Assembly: GCA_036936605.1 (NCBI GenBank)
Contig: JAUPFV010000004.1
Span: 184,964,807-185,028,806, forward strand
DNA from: Limnanthes douglasii subsp. nivea
Taxonomy: Eukaryota > Streptophyta > Magnoliopsida > Brassicales > Limnanthaceae
Length of the DNA: 64,000 nt
Direction of reading: 5' to 3'
Each line of letters starts with the position of its first letter. Position 1 is the stretch's first letter. A program made the position numbers and the translations under genes. The notes beneath the pieces are model-generated. The model saw only the letters and a list, made by a program, of their open reading frames with translations, had not been told where the DNA came from and searched no databases. This document shows, piece by piece, positions 10,586 to 20,246 of the stretch.

Positions 10586-10993
10586 TGGTGGTGATAATTA
10601 TCGCCTGAGGGTAGGCTTGTAATTTGTTTGGTGTTTAATAGTAGTATGTGAGTGTTTTATTTTTAGTGTAGAGAGTAGAGAGATAATTAAGCTGGCTGGT
10701 AGCAGTTAATTCTCATTACCCACACTTAATGCAGGTGGTTGGGTATTTATACCCTCATGTTTGGGCCCTTATGGGCTTTCGGGTCATGTTAAATGGACCC
10801 GGGTCGTGTTCAAAGACCCATGAGCTCTAAGTAGGAGAGCAAGTAGCTTAGTCAAGTAGTGTTTAGGTTTTTTAGTACTTTTGTCATAGTTCGAATAGTC
10901 ATATGGTCTGAGTGTTCGAAGTGATTTGTCCGGTCCGGAGGCCTTGGACCGATCTGTCCTTGTCCGGGGAGCATGCAGAATTCGGACTCATCA
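10586..10993 (-). repeat. 5' LTR of Tat-B
   Basis: Full-length partner of 2051-2458, with TG...CA ends in element orientation and the GGAAC duplication directly outside. Confidence 0.95.
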
Positions 10994-10998
10994 GGAAC
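10994..10998. repeat. Target-site duplication GGAAC, right copy
   Basis: Exact repeat of 2046-2050. Tat-A gag resumes immediately after it. Confidence 0.93.
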
Positions 10999-11756
10999 AT
11001 CTGCTCAAGAAGGGGCAATGGTGATTCTTGAAAGATTTGATGTTGATTCGGAATAAGGTGGGGGTCAGAATAGAGCAAACCAGGACGGTGTCCGGACTAA
11101 TCAGTTTATTTGAGTCACTCAACATCTTTGGAAGAGATATTGTGACATCACCTACTCCTTCGTCAAGGAAGAGGCATGTGCATAGTTTGGCCACTCAGTT
11201 GGAAGGGGTAATGTCTTCTCATCAGTGCCAAATCCCTTTTAAATTCATATTTTCTGATGAGGATGACTTGAGAAATATTGATGGGCCTCATAAGGATGCG
11301 GTGGTGATAGGAGCATCTACTGGGGGCAATGATATTTGCCGGATTTTAATAGACACAGGTAGTTCGGCAAACCTCATTTTCTTAAGCTCCTACAAGCAAA
11401 TAAGGAATCCGGCTATTATTCAACACTCAAACAAAACCATTGTAGGCTTCACAGGGAGTTCTGCAGACGTAATTGGGGAATTTGAGGAAGAAGTACTGTT
11501 GGGCAAGGGGCCCTTTAAAAAGATGGTGAGGGTGCTATTTGTTGTGGTAAATTGCCCCACATCCTACAATGCGATTTTTGGGAGATCTTGCCTTTACAGA
11601 ATGCATGTTGTGGCCTCAACAGTCCATCAGTGTTTAAAGTATGCAATTGAAGGACAAGTAGGTGTTGTCCGAAGTAGTCAGAAGATAGCCAAGGAATGCT
11701 ATGCAATTGCTCTTGCTCCTAGAAGTTTGGGAGCAGTTCGGATTAATGAAGATTAG
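10999..11756 (+). pseudogene. Tat-A gag C-terminus and aspartic protease
   Basis: Continuation of the interrupted Tat-A polyprotein. After the end of gag (MVILERFDVDSE, with a frame break near 11055) a 242-residue frame runs to 11756. It has a spacer (SGLISLFESLNIFGRD), the protease active site LIDTGSSANLIF, FTGSSADVIGEFEEEV and YNAIFGRSCL. Protease is open here, unlike most Tat-A domains. The frame ends in NED followed by TAG. Confidence 0.9.
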
Positions 11757-11762
11757 CAGTTA
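11754..11762 (+). other. Candidate leaky stop TAG-CAG-TTA between protease and RT (Tat-A)
   Basis: TAG at 11754-11756 is followed by CAG TTA, an exact fit to the UAG-CAR-YYA readthrough context known from tobamovirus replicase genes. The RT-side reading continues in the same frame (QLLEPSEGEGEINDPREAP) with no ATG until the MAQELKK codon at 11889, well inside the conserved linker. Readthrough is an inference. Confidence 0.55.
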
Positions 11763-12520
11763 CTGGAGCCTTCTGAGGGAGAAGGTGAGATTAATGACCC
11801 CAGAGAGGCTCCTAGTGTTATAATATCGATTGAAGAGATTGAAACCCAATCCCTTGTAGAGGGTAAAAATATCAAGATTGGTTCCAAAATGGCGCAAGAG
11901 TTGAAAAAGAATTTGTTGTCTTTTTTACTAAAGAATCAACATGTTTTTGCTTGGTGCATTGGTGATGTAACCGGAGTGCCCGCAAGCATTATCTCACACA
12001 AGTTATCGATCCGGAGTGATGTTGCACCTGTTGTACAAAAAATGAGAGCTTTTTATAGTCCAAGAGGTTGATCGGCTTACCAAGATGGGACGCATAAAAG
12101 AATCCCAGTACCCTTTATGGACTGCCAATCCGGTGTTGGTCAAGAAAAAGAATGGGAAATGGCGTATGTGTATTGATTTCACCGACCTCAACAGAGCTTG
12201 CCCAAAAGATCTTTATCCAATCCCCCGGATAGGTCAGTTGGTAGACTCAACGTCTGGAAACAAGTTGTTGTCATTCATGGATGCCTTCTCTGGGTACAAC
12301 TAGATACATGTGGATCCGAAGGATCAAGATCATACTACCTTTATCCTAGACAGAGGTCTCCATTGCCATAAGGTGATGCCTTTTGGGTTAAAGAATGTTG
12401 GGGCTACTTCAAAATATTTGCTAGTCAGATTGGTAGAAATATGGAGGTATACATAGATGACATGATGGTTACAAGCTTGGAGGACGATTTGCATATAATT
12501 GATCTTTAAGAAACATTTGC
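11757..12520 (+). pseudogene. Tat-A reverse transcriptase, N-terminal and palm part (broken)
   Basis: Collinear with Tat-B RT: linker (INDPREAP), SKMAQELKKNLLSFLL, WRMCIDFTDLNRACPKD, SFMDAFSGYN, VMPFGLKN, and the YIDD catalytic box encoded at 12450-12461. Breaks include a short deletion and frame change near 12055, a stop at 12301, a deletion near 12408 and a TAA at about 12508. That last stop is at the same codon as the Tat-B stop at 7383. Confidence 0.88.
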
Positions 12521-13790
12521 TAATTTGGCAGTTGTGAATCTGAAACTCAATCCAAAAAAAATGTGTCTTTGGGGTTCGATCTGGAAAGTTTTTGGGTTAT
12601 TGATAAGTGAAAAAGGAATAAAGCCCGATCCAGATCAGCTTAATGCCGTATTGGAAATGGATCTTCCTTGGAATATTAAAGAAGTCCAGAGGCTCACTGA
12701 AAGATTGGATGCCCTGAATCATTTTATTTCAAGGTCTTCGGACAAATGCGCTCCGTTTTTCCAAACCTTGAAGAAAATTAAAGATTTTAATTGGTCTCCA
12801 CAATGCAGCCAAGATTTTGTTGAAATAAAGAAACACATAACCTCACGAAAGACTTTTTTTAAACCTATTCAAGGAGAAACACTTTATGTATACTTGGTTG
12901 TGTCAGAATGTGCGATAAGTGCAGTATTGGTAAGAGAAATGGACAATTACCCTCGTCCGGTGTACTACATCATCAAAAGTTTAATAGATACTGTGAAGAG
13001 GTACTTAAAGCTTGAAAAGTTGGTACTAGCCTTAGTGATTGCGGCAAGAAAAATGAGGCCGTATTTTTAGTCTCATTCCATCATCGTCCGGGCATCTTTC
13101 CCGTTGAAGAGTGTTCTTCAAAAGGCAGACATATCAACCAGAATGACCAAGTGGTCAGTAGAGTTGGGTGATTACGACATTGATTTTGCCCCACGAACAG
13201 CTATTAAAGCTCAGTCAGTCGCTGATTTCCTGGTAGAATTCCATTCGGACAAGAACTCCCAACAAACTTTAGAGGAGAAAACAAAGAAAGAATGGGTAGT
13301 CCAAACTGATGGTGGTTTAAGCACAATGGGATGTGGAGCTGAAATTTGCCTAACCTCTTCATATGGTGATAAAATGTACCAGGCTATATGCTTTGGGTTC
13401 AAGGCTTCTAACAATGAGTCGGAATATGAAGCAGCTATAGTTGGTCTTAAATTGGCTTTCCTATATGGGGCTAAGAGAGTTCGGTTGATGAGTGACTCTC
13501 AGCTTCTTATCCATCACGCTCAAGGTCAGTCTGAGGCCAAAAAATAGCAACTTATCAAATATTTACTCATCCTGAAAGAAGTGGCAGCCAACTTCAAAAG
13601 TGTTTGTTATGAGCATATTCCTAGGTTAGAGAATACACTGGCAAATTCTTTGGCAACCATAGCATATTCTGAGTCCTACCCTTGGATTCACATACAAGAG
13701 TGTCCATCTATACAACCAAGTCAAAACAAAGAAGATGGCGAAAGCTTGAGCATACAGGTGATTCAACCTAAAGACTAGAGGTTTTCCCTT
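12521..13790 (+). pseudogene. Tat-A RT end, RNase H and archaeal-type RNase H
   Basis: Starts AVVNLKLNPKK (end of RT), then the first RNase H (ECAISAVLVRE, RYLKLEKLVLALV). After a TAG near 13068 come the tether (KADISTRMTKWSVELGDYDIDFAPRT) and the second RNase H (VVQTDGGLSTMGCGAE, NNESEYEAAIVGLKLA, SDSQLLIHHAQGQ). Stops interrupt at about 13547 and 13778. The domain order is the same as in Tat-B. Confidence 0.88.
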
Positions 13791-14280
13791 CTTCAATATA
13801 TTTCTGATAGGGTGTTGCCTCCGGATATGGCAAGAAAAATTAAACACAAGGCTCGTGGTTTTTTTATCATTTTGCTTTGGTGTATGGGATGGATGCAATT
13901 ACCCCCCATAAAAGCTACCCTACCATCATACATGGTTCATAACTATTCAGAACAAGCTAATGGGATAGCAATTAAGAATCAATTGGACTTGATAGAAGAA
14001 AAAAGGGGTTTAAAGCTCACTTAAGAACAGCTCATTACCAAGGTTTGATGAGGAGCATATTTGCTTCCAAGGTCAAGAGAAGAGATTTTCAACCAGGAGA
14101 TAAGGTGTTAACAAAAGTTTTCTTACACACCAAGGATAAGTAGTTCGGTAAGTTGGCTCCGAACTGGGAAGGCCCTTATGAGGTCTGTGAAAAGGTCAAA
14201 TCTGGGACATATAGAATTCAGGACAAAGGAAAGTTTTGAACCACCTGTGTAATATTGAACATCTCACATTATATGTAGAG
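13791..14280 (+). pseudogene. Tat-A integrase remnant lacking zinc finger and catalytic core
   Basis: The reading passes from the post-RNase H linker (KIKHKARGF) directly into the far C-terminal part of integrase ([48 protein letters not shown]). The zinc finger and DDE core are deleted at about 13865. The breakpoint differs from the Tat-B integrase deletion, so the two losses are independent. Further frameshifts and stops follow, and homology ends near 14280. Confidence 0.85.
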
Positions 14281-14324
14281 TAAAATATTTTGTGTAAATA
14301 TTTACTTGATAAATATCAATGTAA

Positions 14325-14395
14325 ATATTATGGGGCATACTCTTTCCTACCCTAGTGGCGCGGGGTGGTTTTAATGAGGTGTCCAGTATTTTATT
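14325..14395 (+). promoter_or_regulatory. Conserved hairpin block downstream of Tat-A integrase
   Basis: CATACTCTTTCC, then a 6-bp stem with one bulge (CC-T-ACCC pairing with GGGTGG) around a 10-nt loop, then GGTTTTAATGAGG. Against Tat-B the stem sequence changes but pairing is kept. Confidence 0.6.
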
Positions 14396-14820
14396 TAATA
14401 ATATATGATGCCTTCTTAAAATATTCGGAGTGGTTTTACTATAATTTAATTCAAGTATAAATCATTTGTTCAATACTCTGGGTCTTTAGTCGACCGGATA
14501 AACTCGGTGAAGTGATGACAATTAAATATATGTCATCAGAGATACTAAACACTCTCATTTTAATACTTTTGAAATACTAGGGCTACTTAAACATTAGCCA
14601 TGAACAATTTGAAGAGAAGAAAGTATTAAACAAAGGAAAGTCTGATAAATTAAACCTATTTGGACTTGAACCGAACGGAGCAACAAAACATGCATTGGCC
14701 ATTCCAGGACTTTGGGTTTTCAAATGACCTATTCGGACTTTAACCGAATAATAGTAAAAATTATGCATTGGCCATACAAGGACTTTAACTATTTGAAAAG
14801 ACAAAAAATAATATAAGACC

Positions 14821-17677
14821 TTAGGCCTTGTTCCCTTCAAACGCTCATTCACCACCATCACCTTTTTTAGGACTTTTGAGTTCTGCGCTTGAACTCTCAC
14901 CAGTTCTATCTTCGTCATAAGTAGTAGTTACAATTTCACTAGAGTAGTTGCCTTTATCACCATCTGCTAGAGTATGAAATGGGATCTCTTCGTAATCCAC
15001 ATACTTCCATAGAGGACCTAGTGTCCTCTTCGGAAATGTCTCATGGAACAGCAGCACCATGTCTGACTTGATCCCATTATCTCTCTTTTCTAAAGAGTCT
15101 ATTACCTTGTTGGAATTTTTATCAATACCCGCTTGGATAGGTTGCTCCTGCTGGCTCTTTAAATTTTCCTTCTCCTTAGTCATCTCTGAAACAGAGTTCC
15201 CCAGCTTAGCCTTCTCATCGGTTAAGGTTTGAATGACACCATCCTTGGTCTGCACTTCCTCTTTCAGCGTTGTGAAGTCTTTTTCTAAGTTAGAATACTT
15301 AGTATGGAGCTCAGTTCTGGCTACTTCCGATGAAGCTAACTTAGTTGTCGAATCCTCCTTGTCCTTCTTTAGTGCCTCCATCTCCTTCTTCAGTTCCTCT
15401 ATACTCTGCTGAGCGTTTAGGAGATTGTTTGACAGAGGTAAGGGAGTTGATAAGGGTGGTCTGACTTTTCACTTGCCTTTCCAAGTCGAGTATTGGTCGG
15501 ATATGACCGAGGAGGGAGTGGCTCAGAACATCTTGCTCTCCAGAGATGGAGAAAGACTTACTATTGAAGGTCACCATATTGGCAGAGCTGGAGGCACGGT
15601 AGGGACCTGCGAAATCATCCTTCTCAGAATCATTGAAGTACAAGTCAATGTCTTAAAGGGCACTAATGTCCACTTCTTCATTCCCTCCCTCGACAATATC
15701 TCCAGACTGCAGATCTGTTAGGATTTTCTCTTGCAAGGTAGGATCAACAAGGGCTGGTGGAGGTTGGATTTCCGAAGGACGAAGAATTATGTCTTCTCTC
15801 ATGGTGACCTTCTTCTTCTTAGTAGCTTTCTCATCACTGTTGGCCCTCTATTTTTTGTCCTTCTTAGGAGGCTTTGGTGGGTTCTGCGACTCTCCAGCCT
15901 CCCTCACTGTTTCAGCCTGTATTGCTTTGAGCATGGCTGCATCAATTCCCCCTTGGTTCCCCGAAGTAGTCCCTTCTGTGGTTGCTTGAACCAACTTTGT
16001 TGCAGCCCTCTTCTTCTTGTTCTTCATCTTGCTGGGAGCCTTTGTTCTGGAAGGTAAGAACAATTTGTCATCCTTGGATTCTATCCTTTTGAGAATCACG
16101 CCAGGAAGAGGAAGGATGGTTAGCTCTTCACATATGAGGTCTCTCCGGCCTGTGGTGTTCCATAGATGAGACCTCACGAAATTGGCTGATGTGAAGACGT
16201 TGTGGAAGGTATTCCCCCAGTGCTCTGCAGCCCATGCATTGAGTTTTGCACAGGTCTTTTGCCCCTCCTCCAAATATCTGGTGAACTCCTTCGGCAGCAC
16301 TGAAAAGGAATAACAAGCCAATCAGAATAGAAAACACTTATAATTTAAGAAGAAAAAACATGAAAGACAAAGAGAGGAAAGAAAACTACCAGTACTTTTC
16401 CACCTGCTAGTCAGCATGCTAGGGTTGGTGGTTGCCTTAATCTTCTTGTCATTTTCCCATGTTCCACCGACAAACAGAAATTGTGTCCTCCAGTTCTTTT
16501 CAGACTCCAGCAAGTCATCTACAACTTTAAAGTTTTTCCCCATGTTGTGATGGTAGAATGGAATCTGATGATTCTTGCAGAAGCTTGCCACAACAGCAAC
16601 CTGCTCCATCAAAAATGGGATTTTCGACAACCTTGATGCCATGACGCAAACAAGAAGAGAGTAGTAGGCATTGAGGCTTAGCTGGCTAGGGCAAAGTTTA
16701 ACCAAGCGGAAGTACCTGAGAATTTCTCGGTCCAATGGAAACCGGAGTCCCCAATTTAGCACTTCGGTGAAAATTACCACCGAATTAAGCTTGTAGTCCA
16801 TGAGAGTCTCCGGAGTAATAGGTATCCTTACCTTTATTAACTTTGGAATCCCCCATTTTGTCCGGATTCGGCCCAACTCAGCAGTATGGGTGTAGATATA
16901 ATTTATGTTTTGTAGGGCCAACGGGTACTTGACACTAACATGTTTGAAGCAAGGGCATACCTTGCCCTCTAGGCACTCCGGAAACGAGTCTGGATGAGTC
17001 ATACAAATTTTAACCTTACTTTTTCTCTTCTTATCAGAAACAGCATCCCCGTTTGACCTGATGCCTCGGTCTCAAAGGGGGCCTCCTCGATGCTGTCTTC
17101 CAAAATCTCTTTCATCACCGTGGAAGGTTTGGCAGCTGCCTTAAAAGGAAGGGGGTCAGTTTCTTGCATAGTAGGTTGTTCGAAGGGTTGAGCGCTTGTT
17201 CCCTTTAAAGGCCTAGTGTCTGGATGAGGTTGGGATCCGGAGGGTTTGGCCCTTGGAGCTGCTTTAGATACCTTTGATCCGGAGGTTTTTGACAGTGAAG
17301 GTGTGGATTGGGTTTTGGTTTGGCAGGTCGTCCGGCGAGGGGTTATCTTCTCTAGAGACTTCTCAGTGTCAGAACCCATAACAATAAAGGGAGAGGGCTT
17401 TCTGATACTTGAAACTGCTTTCTCCTTAGGCACAGAAGGTTGGGACTCTTGAACAGAAGAACCAGAAGGCAGATGTTAGAGGTTTGGTTTGAATGAAAGT
17501 TGTCTGGGCCTAGGGTTTTTGAAAGAGGAAGACCTTTGATCGGCGTCCTGGGTTGGTTGACTGGATTTCTCACTTGGAAAATCTGGGAGGCCTGCGGCGA
17601 TATACTTTCTTCGCTCTTTCTAATTTTGATAAATTTAATCAGCTGCCTTTAACTAGTGCGTTTCTGGCTGTGAACAT
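14821..17677 (-). pseudogene. Tat-A antisense gene: two exons, Transposase_28-like domain, coiled coil
   Basis: The minus-strand gene starts at the ATG 17677-17675 (FTARNALVKG, as in Tat-B). Regions in order: disordered basic N-terminus with PSPFIVMGSDTE; a globular domain (about 17000-16390: TKWGIPKLIKVRIPITPET, VLNWGLRFPLDREILRYF, LCPSQLSLNAYYSLLV); a 90-bp intron (16389-16300); a second conserved stretch (LPKEFTRYLEEGQKTCAKL, RSHLWNTTGRRDL); a basic linker; a coiled coil; and the tail DMVLLFHETFPKRTLGPLW. The globular part resembles what plant annotations call a putative gypsy-type transposon domain (Pfam Transposase_28, from memory). Breaks: TGA soon after the start, frameshifts near 17030 and 15850, and an early TGA at 14845. 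The ancestral stop is probably at 14821. Function unknown. Confidence 0.82.
16300..16389 (-). other. Intron in Tat-A antisense gene
   Basis: On the minus strand the exon ends AGTACTG, the intron runs GTAGTTTTC to CCTTTTCAG, and the next exon begins TGCTGCCGAAGGAG, giving S-T-V-L-P-K-E in frame. Tat-F has a GT-AG intron at exactly the same codon and phase (50334-50408). The intron interior carries stops and does not code. Confidence 0.75.
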
Positions 17678-17764
17678 AAAACCTCTCAAGAACGATTTGA
17701 TGGTAAAGATGGGAATCTTTCGAAAAAAGCTTTAAGTGTGGAAGATAAAGAAATAATGAAAGAG

Positions 17765-17860
17765 TATTTATATAACAGTAAAAAAGTAACAGTTACCTAG
17801 GAGAAGTTGAAGAGGGTTTTGTAATGATTAAAGACTGCGCAAACGTGTGAAGAATCAAAC
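17765..17860 (-). promoter_or_regulatory. Antisense promoter of Tat-A
   Basis: The TATA box TATATAAATA (minus strand, 17774-17765) is about 90 bp upstream of the antisense ATG. The upstream block GTCTTTAATCATTAC and CTCCTAGGTAACTG matches Tat-B and Tat-F. The G-box position is degraded to ACACGTTTG. Confidence 0.55.
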
Positions 17861-17867
17861 GTTAGAT

Positions 17868-18290
17868 TTTGTAAGTCTTAAAGTAAGGGAGGTCAGATTT
17901 TATAATAGTTTTGCGGCATATCAGATTTTACAAGATTTTAGGTAAAGGTTTTATGAGATTTTAAATAATGCATGTTAGATGTTATCAGATTTCATATAAA
18001 TGTTAGACTTTAGACATGTTATATTTTATATGGTTTGAAGTAATGTCGAATATATTTTATAAGATTTTAGGTAATGACTCTTAGATTTTATAAGATTTTA
18101 TCTAAGACATAAATGTTATATTTCACAAGATTACAAGTAAGATATCTTAGATTTTACAAGATTTTGTGAAGATATTGTTATATATTTTCTCTGTTAAAAT
18201 GCAAAAGATACTCCTCCGATATAATGTTATCCATAAACATAATAGATTTTATAAGATTTTAAGTAACACAAGTCAACTTTTAGAGGTGGG
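17868..18290. repeat. Degenerate AT-rich tandem repeat
   Basis: Variants of AGATTTTATAAGATTTTAGG recur at irregular spacing of roughly 45 bp from about 17870 to 18265. The repeat begins where Tat-A homology stops, so it either replaced or flanks the lost 3' end. No coding potential seen. Confidence 0.5.
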
Positions 18291-18857
18291 AACGTTTTTT
18301 TTAAGAATATCATTAATCGAACTTCCAAACCTAATAACTTCATATTTTTTTGGAGTTTAATTTTTTTTATTAATTTTGTTTGATTTTATTTGATATAGTT
18401 TTTTTTATCATACAAATTTAGTAAAAATATTTAGTTATTTATCTCTATGATAGGTAAAAGATGCGTACTTGATTTCTTCTGGTTCATATATTATGCAAAA
18501 GTTAAACTTTTGAAAAGAAGAAAGCATGATTTTTCTTTGAAATTTAATGAGCTTTCTGTCCATAAATGTAAGAGAATAAAATCTCACAATTTTTATCCAT
18601 AATTTTTAGAGACGAGCTCTCAATTTTCTTGTAGATTTCAATCAAATTCTTTTCTAAATTTTTTGAAAATAATTTACTATTTTAAATTTTGAAGAATAAT
18701 AAACTTTGAATAAGAAGGAAAGGGGAAAAAATAAAATTTATACATACAGATATTTTTGATATTTTTTTCTTTAAAATAGGATGAAAAGTATGAATAGGTA
18801 ACCAAAAGCAAACAAACTCTCTACTCATTAATTCACATATCATTTATTACTACTTTA
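18291..18857. other. AT-rich non-coding stretch
   Basis: Long A/T runs and no sustained reading frame or recognisable element. Confidence 0.5.
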
Positions 18858-19350
18858 AGACGGTTAAAAAACATGGTTAGTTACCAGAATTGAACACATA
18901 TATCAAAACAATCACAAAAAGTTCTTCTGTGCATTAAATCAGTTACTTCTATTGGCATCGTGTTTCATATATAGACACTAGCGTGTGAGATTAACGAGAG
19001 AGGCATATGTAACACAAATATACCCTTTTTTATTGCAATCTTTCGTAACTCTATATTTCAAATCTAAAATACTATTCGTCTTAATCATTCTATCATTTAC
19101 TTTTACTTTTAACTCTTATTACTATCAAAATTAAATATTTATCGATTATTATTCATTAAGATATGATGTACCTTCACTAAGTTAACATCTATCTTAACTT
19201 CTTTTTTTTTAATTTTAATACAAATTACTTCGACCCTGACAAAACTGGATTGGCTCATTTATATAAATATAGCCCAACCCGGTTAAAACCTATTTTCCAA
19301 CCTAATTTAGACTATAATTTAATACATCTTCCTCGTAATTCGTCTTCGTT
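18858..19350 (+). repeat. Left inverted arm of the outer element
   Basis: Pairs with 22205-22715. Mismatches and indels are frequent, so it is an old element. Confidence 0.55.
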
Positions 19351-19522
19351 TTCCATTTAAAATATCATCTTTAGTTGCAACCATTAGCTCGAAGTTAGCC
19401 CAGTAGTAAGTTTTACGGGACTTTTGTGGGAGGACATGTGTAAGCTACATGTATAGCTTTATAACTTTGTTCTCTAATATATTACGAGATTCGGAGATAG
19501 TTACTATTTTGCATGCTAATTA

Positions 19523-19894
19523 GGCTTAAATCAGGATATAGTCCCTCGACTATCACGTTTTCTTTCATTTAGTCCATCGACTAAAAAATCACCGATGAGG
19601 GTCCCTCGACTATCTCATTTTCTTTCATTTAGTCCTTCCACTTTAAAATCAGAGGGTCCCTGGACTTTGCAAAAATCTATAAATTTAGTCCATGATTTGA
19701 GGTTTTTTTTCTTAGACTCAAAGACTAAATTTATAGATTTTTCAAAGTCCAGGGACTCTCACCGGTGATTTTAAAGTCGAAGGACTAAATGAAAGAAAAT
19801 TGGATAGTCGAGGGACCCTCACCAGTGATTTTTTAGTCGAGGGACTAAATGACAGAAAACGTGATAGTCGAGAGACTAGACATCGATTTAAGCC
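19523..19894. mobile_element. Palindromic MITE, 372 bp, 9-bp target duplication
   Basis: Starts GGCTTAAATC and ends GATTTAAGCC. Almost the whole element folds into two arms of about 180 bp around a short loop near 19705. TGCTAATTA flanks it at 19514-19522 and 19895-19903, an exact 9-bp duplication typical of Mutator-like insertions. The arms contain repeated units such as AGTCCCTCGACTAT. No coding capacity. Confidence 0.9.
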
Positions 19895-20246
19895 TGCTAA
19901 TTATGGTTAGTTATATGATCAACGTTGCAGGATAGATATCAATGTGAGCATATTATATATCCGAAAACCTAAATAAAATTTGATCACAATAGAATATTCT
20001 TTTCTGATACTGCAAAATCTATAACGCCTATTAATTTAATTCCCAAGTAGATCTTCAACTTAAAACATGGACCCTCCTTCAATTTTACTTTGGTTGTGAA
20101 TTCGATTATATGAATATTTTTAATACAATTATCTACTCCTAAATGTAGTTGAGATTGCTTCTTATAGACAGAAAAATTAAAATCATAGCTACTTTATTAT
20201 TTTATTCACATATTGGTTTGTCTAAGTTCATTTTTGGTGTTATTGG

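Larger units (their letters stand above)
2051..10993 (-). mobile_element. Tat-B: complete Tat-lineage element nested in Tat-A
   Basis: The 8943-bp minus-strand element is bounded by two 408-bp LTRs and by GGAAC duplications. On the minus strand the order is 5' LTR (10586-10993), primer site, gag, protease, stop codon, RT, RNase H, archaeal-type RNase H, integrase ends, conserved hairpin, antisense gene (plus strand, 2903-4738), polypurine tract and 3' LTR. I counted about seven differences between the LTRs by eye (roughly 98% identical), so the insertion is young. Even so, gag has stops and a frameshift, and the integrase catalytic core is deleted. It may have been moved by proteins from another copy. 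Confidence 0.95.
67..17880 (+). mobile_element. Tat-A: outer Ty3/Gypsy Tat-lineage retrotransposon, split by Tat-B, 3' LTR missing
   Basis: A plus-strand LTR element reads in order: 5' LTR (67-436), primer-binding site, gag (from 510), a nested element (2051-10993), then the rest of gag, protease, RT, RNase H, archaeal-type RNase H and integrase remnants (10999-14280). A gene on the opposite strand follows (17677 down to 14821). The second RNase H and an antisense gene between integrase and the 3' LTR are known traits of the Tat lineage (Retand/Grande/Ogre group). I found no polypurine tract or 3' LTR. Homology to the other Tat copies fades in the antisense promoter near 17860-17880, where AT-rich repeats begin, so the right boundary is approximate. 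Many stops, frameshifts and an integrase-core deletion make it a fossil. Confidence 0.85.

Noticed and set aside
17652..17656. AGTGC as the lost right target duplication of Tat-A (left flank 62-66 is AGTGC)
   Set aside because: It lies inside the antisense gene start, with no LTR next to it; a 5-base match by chance.
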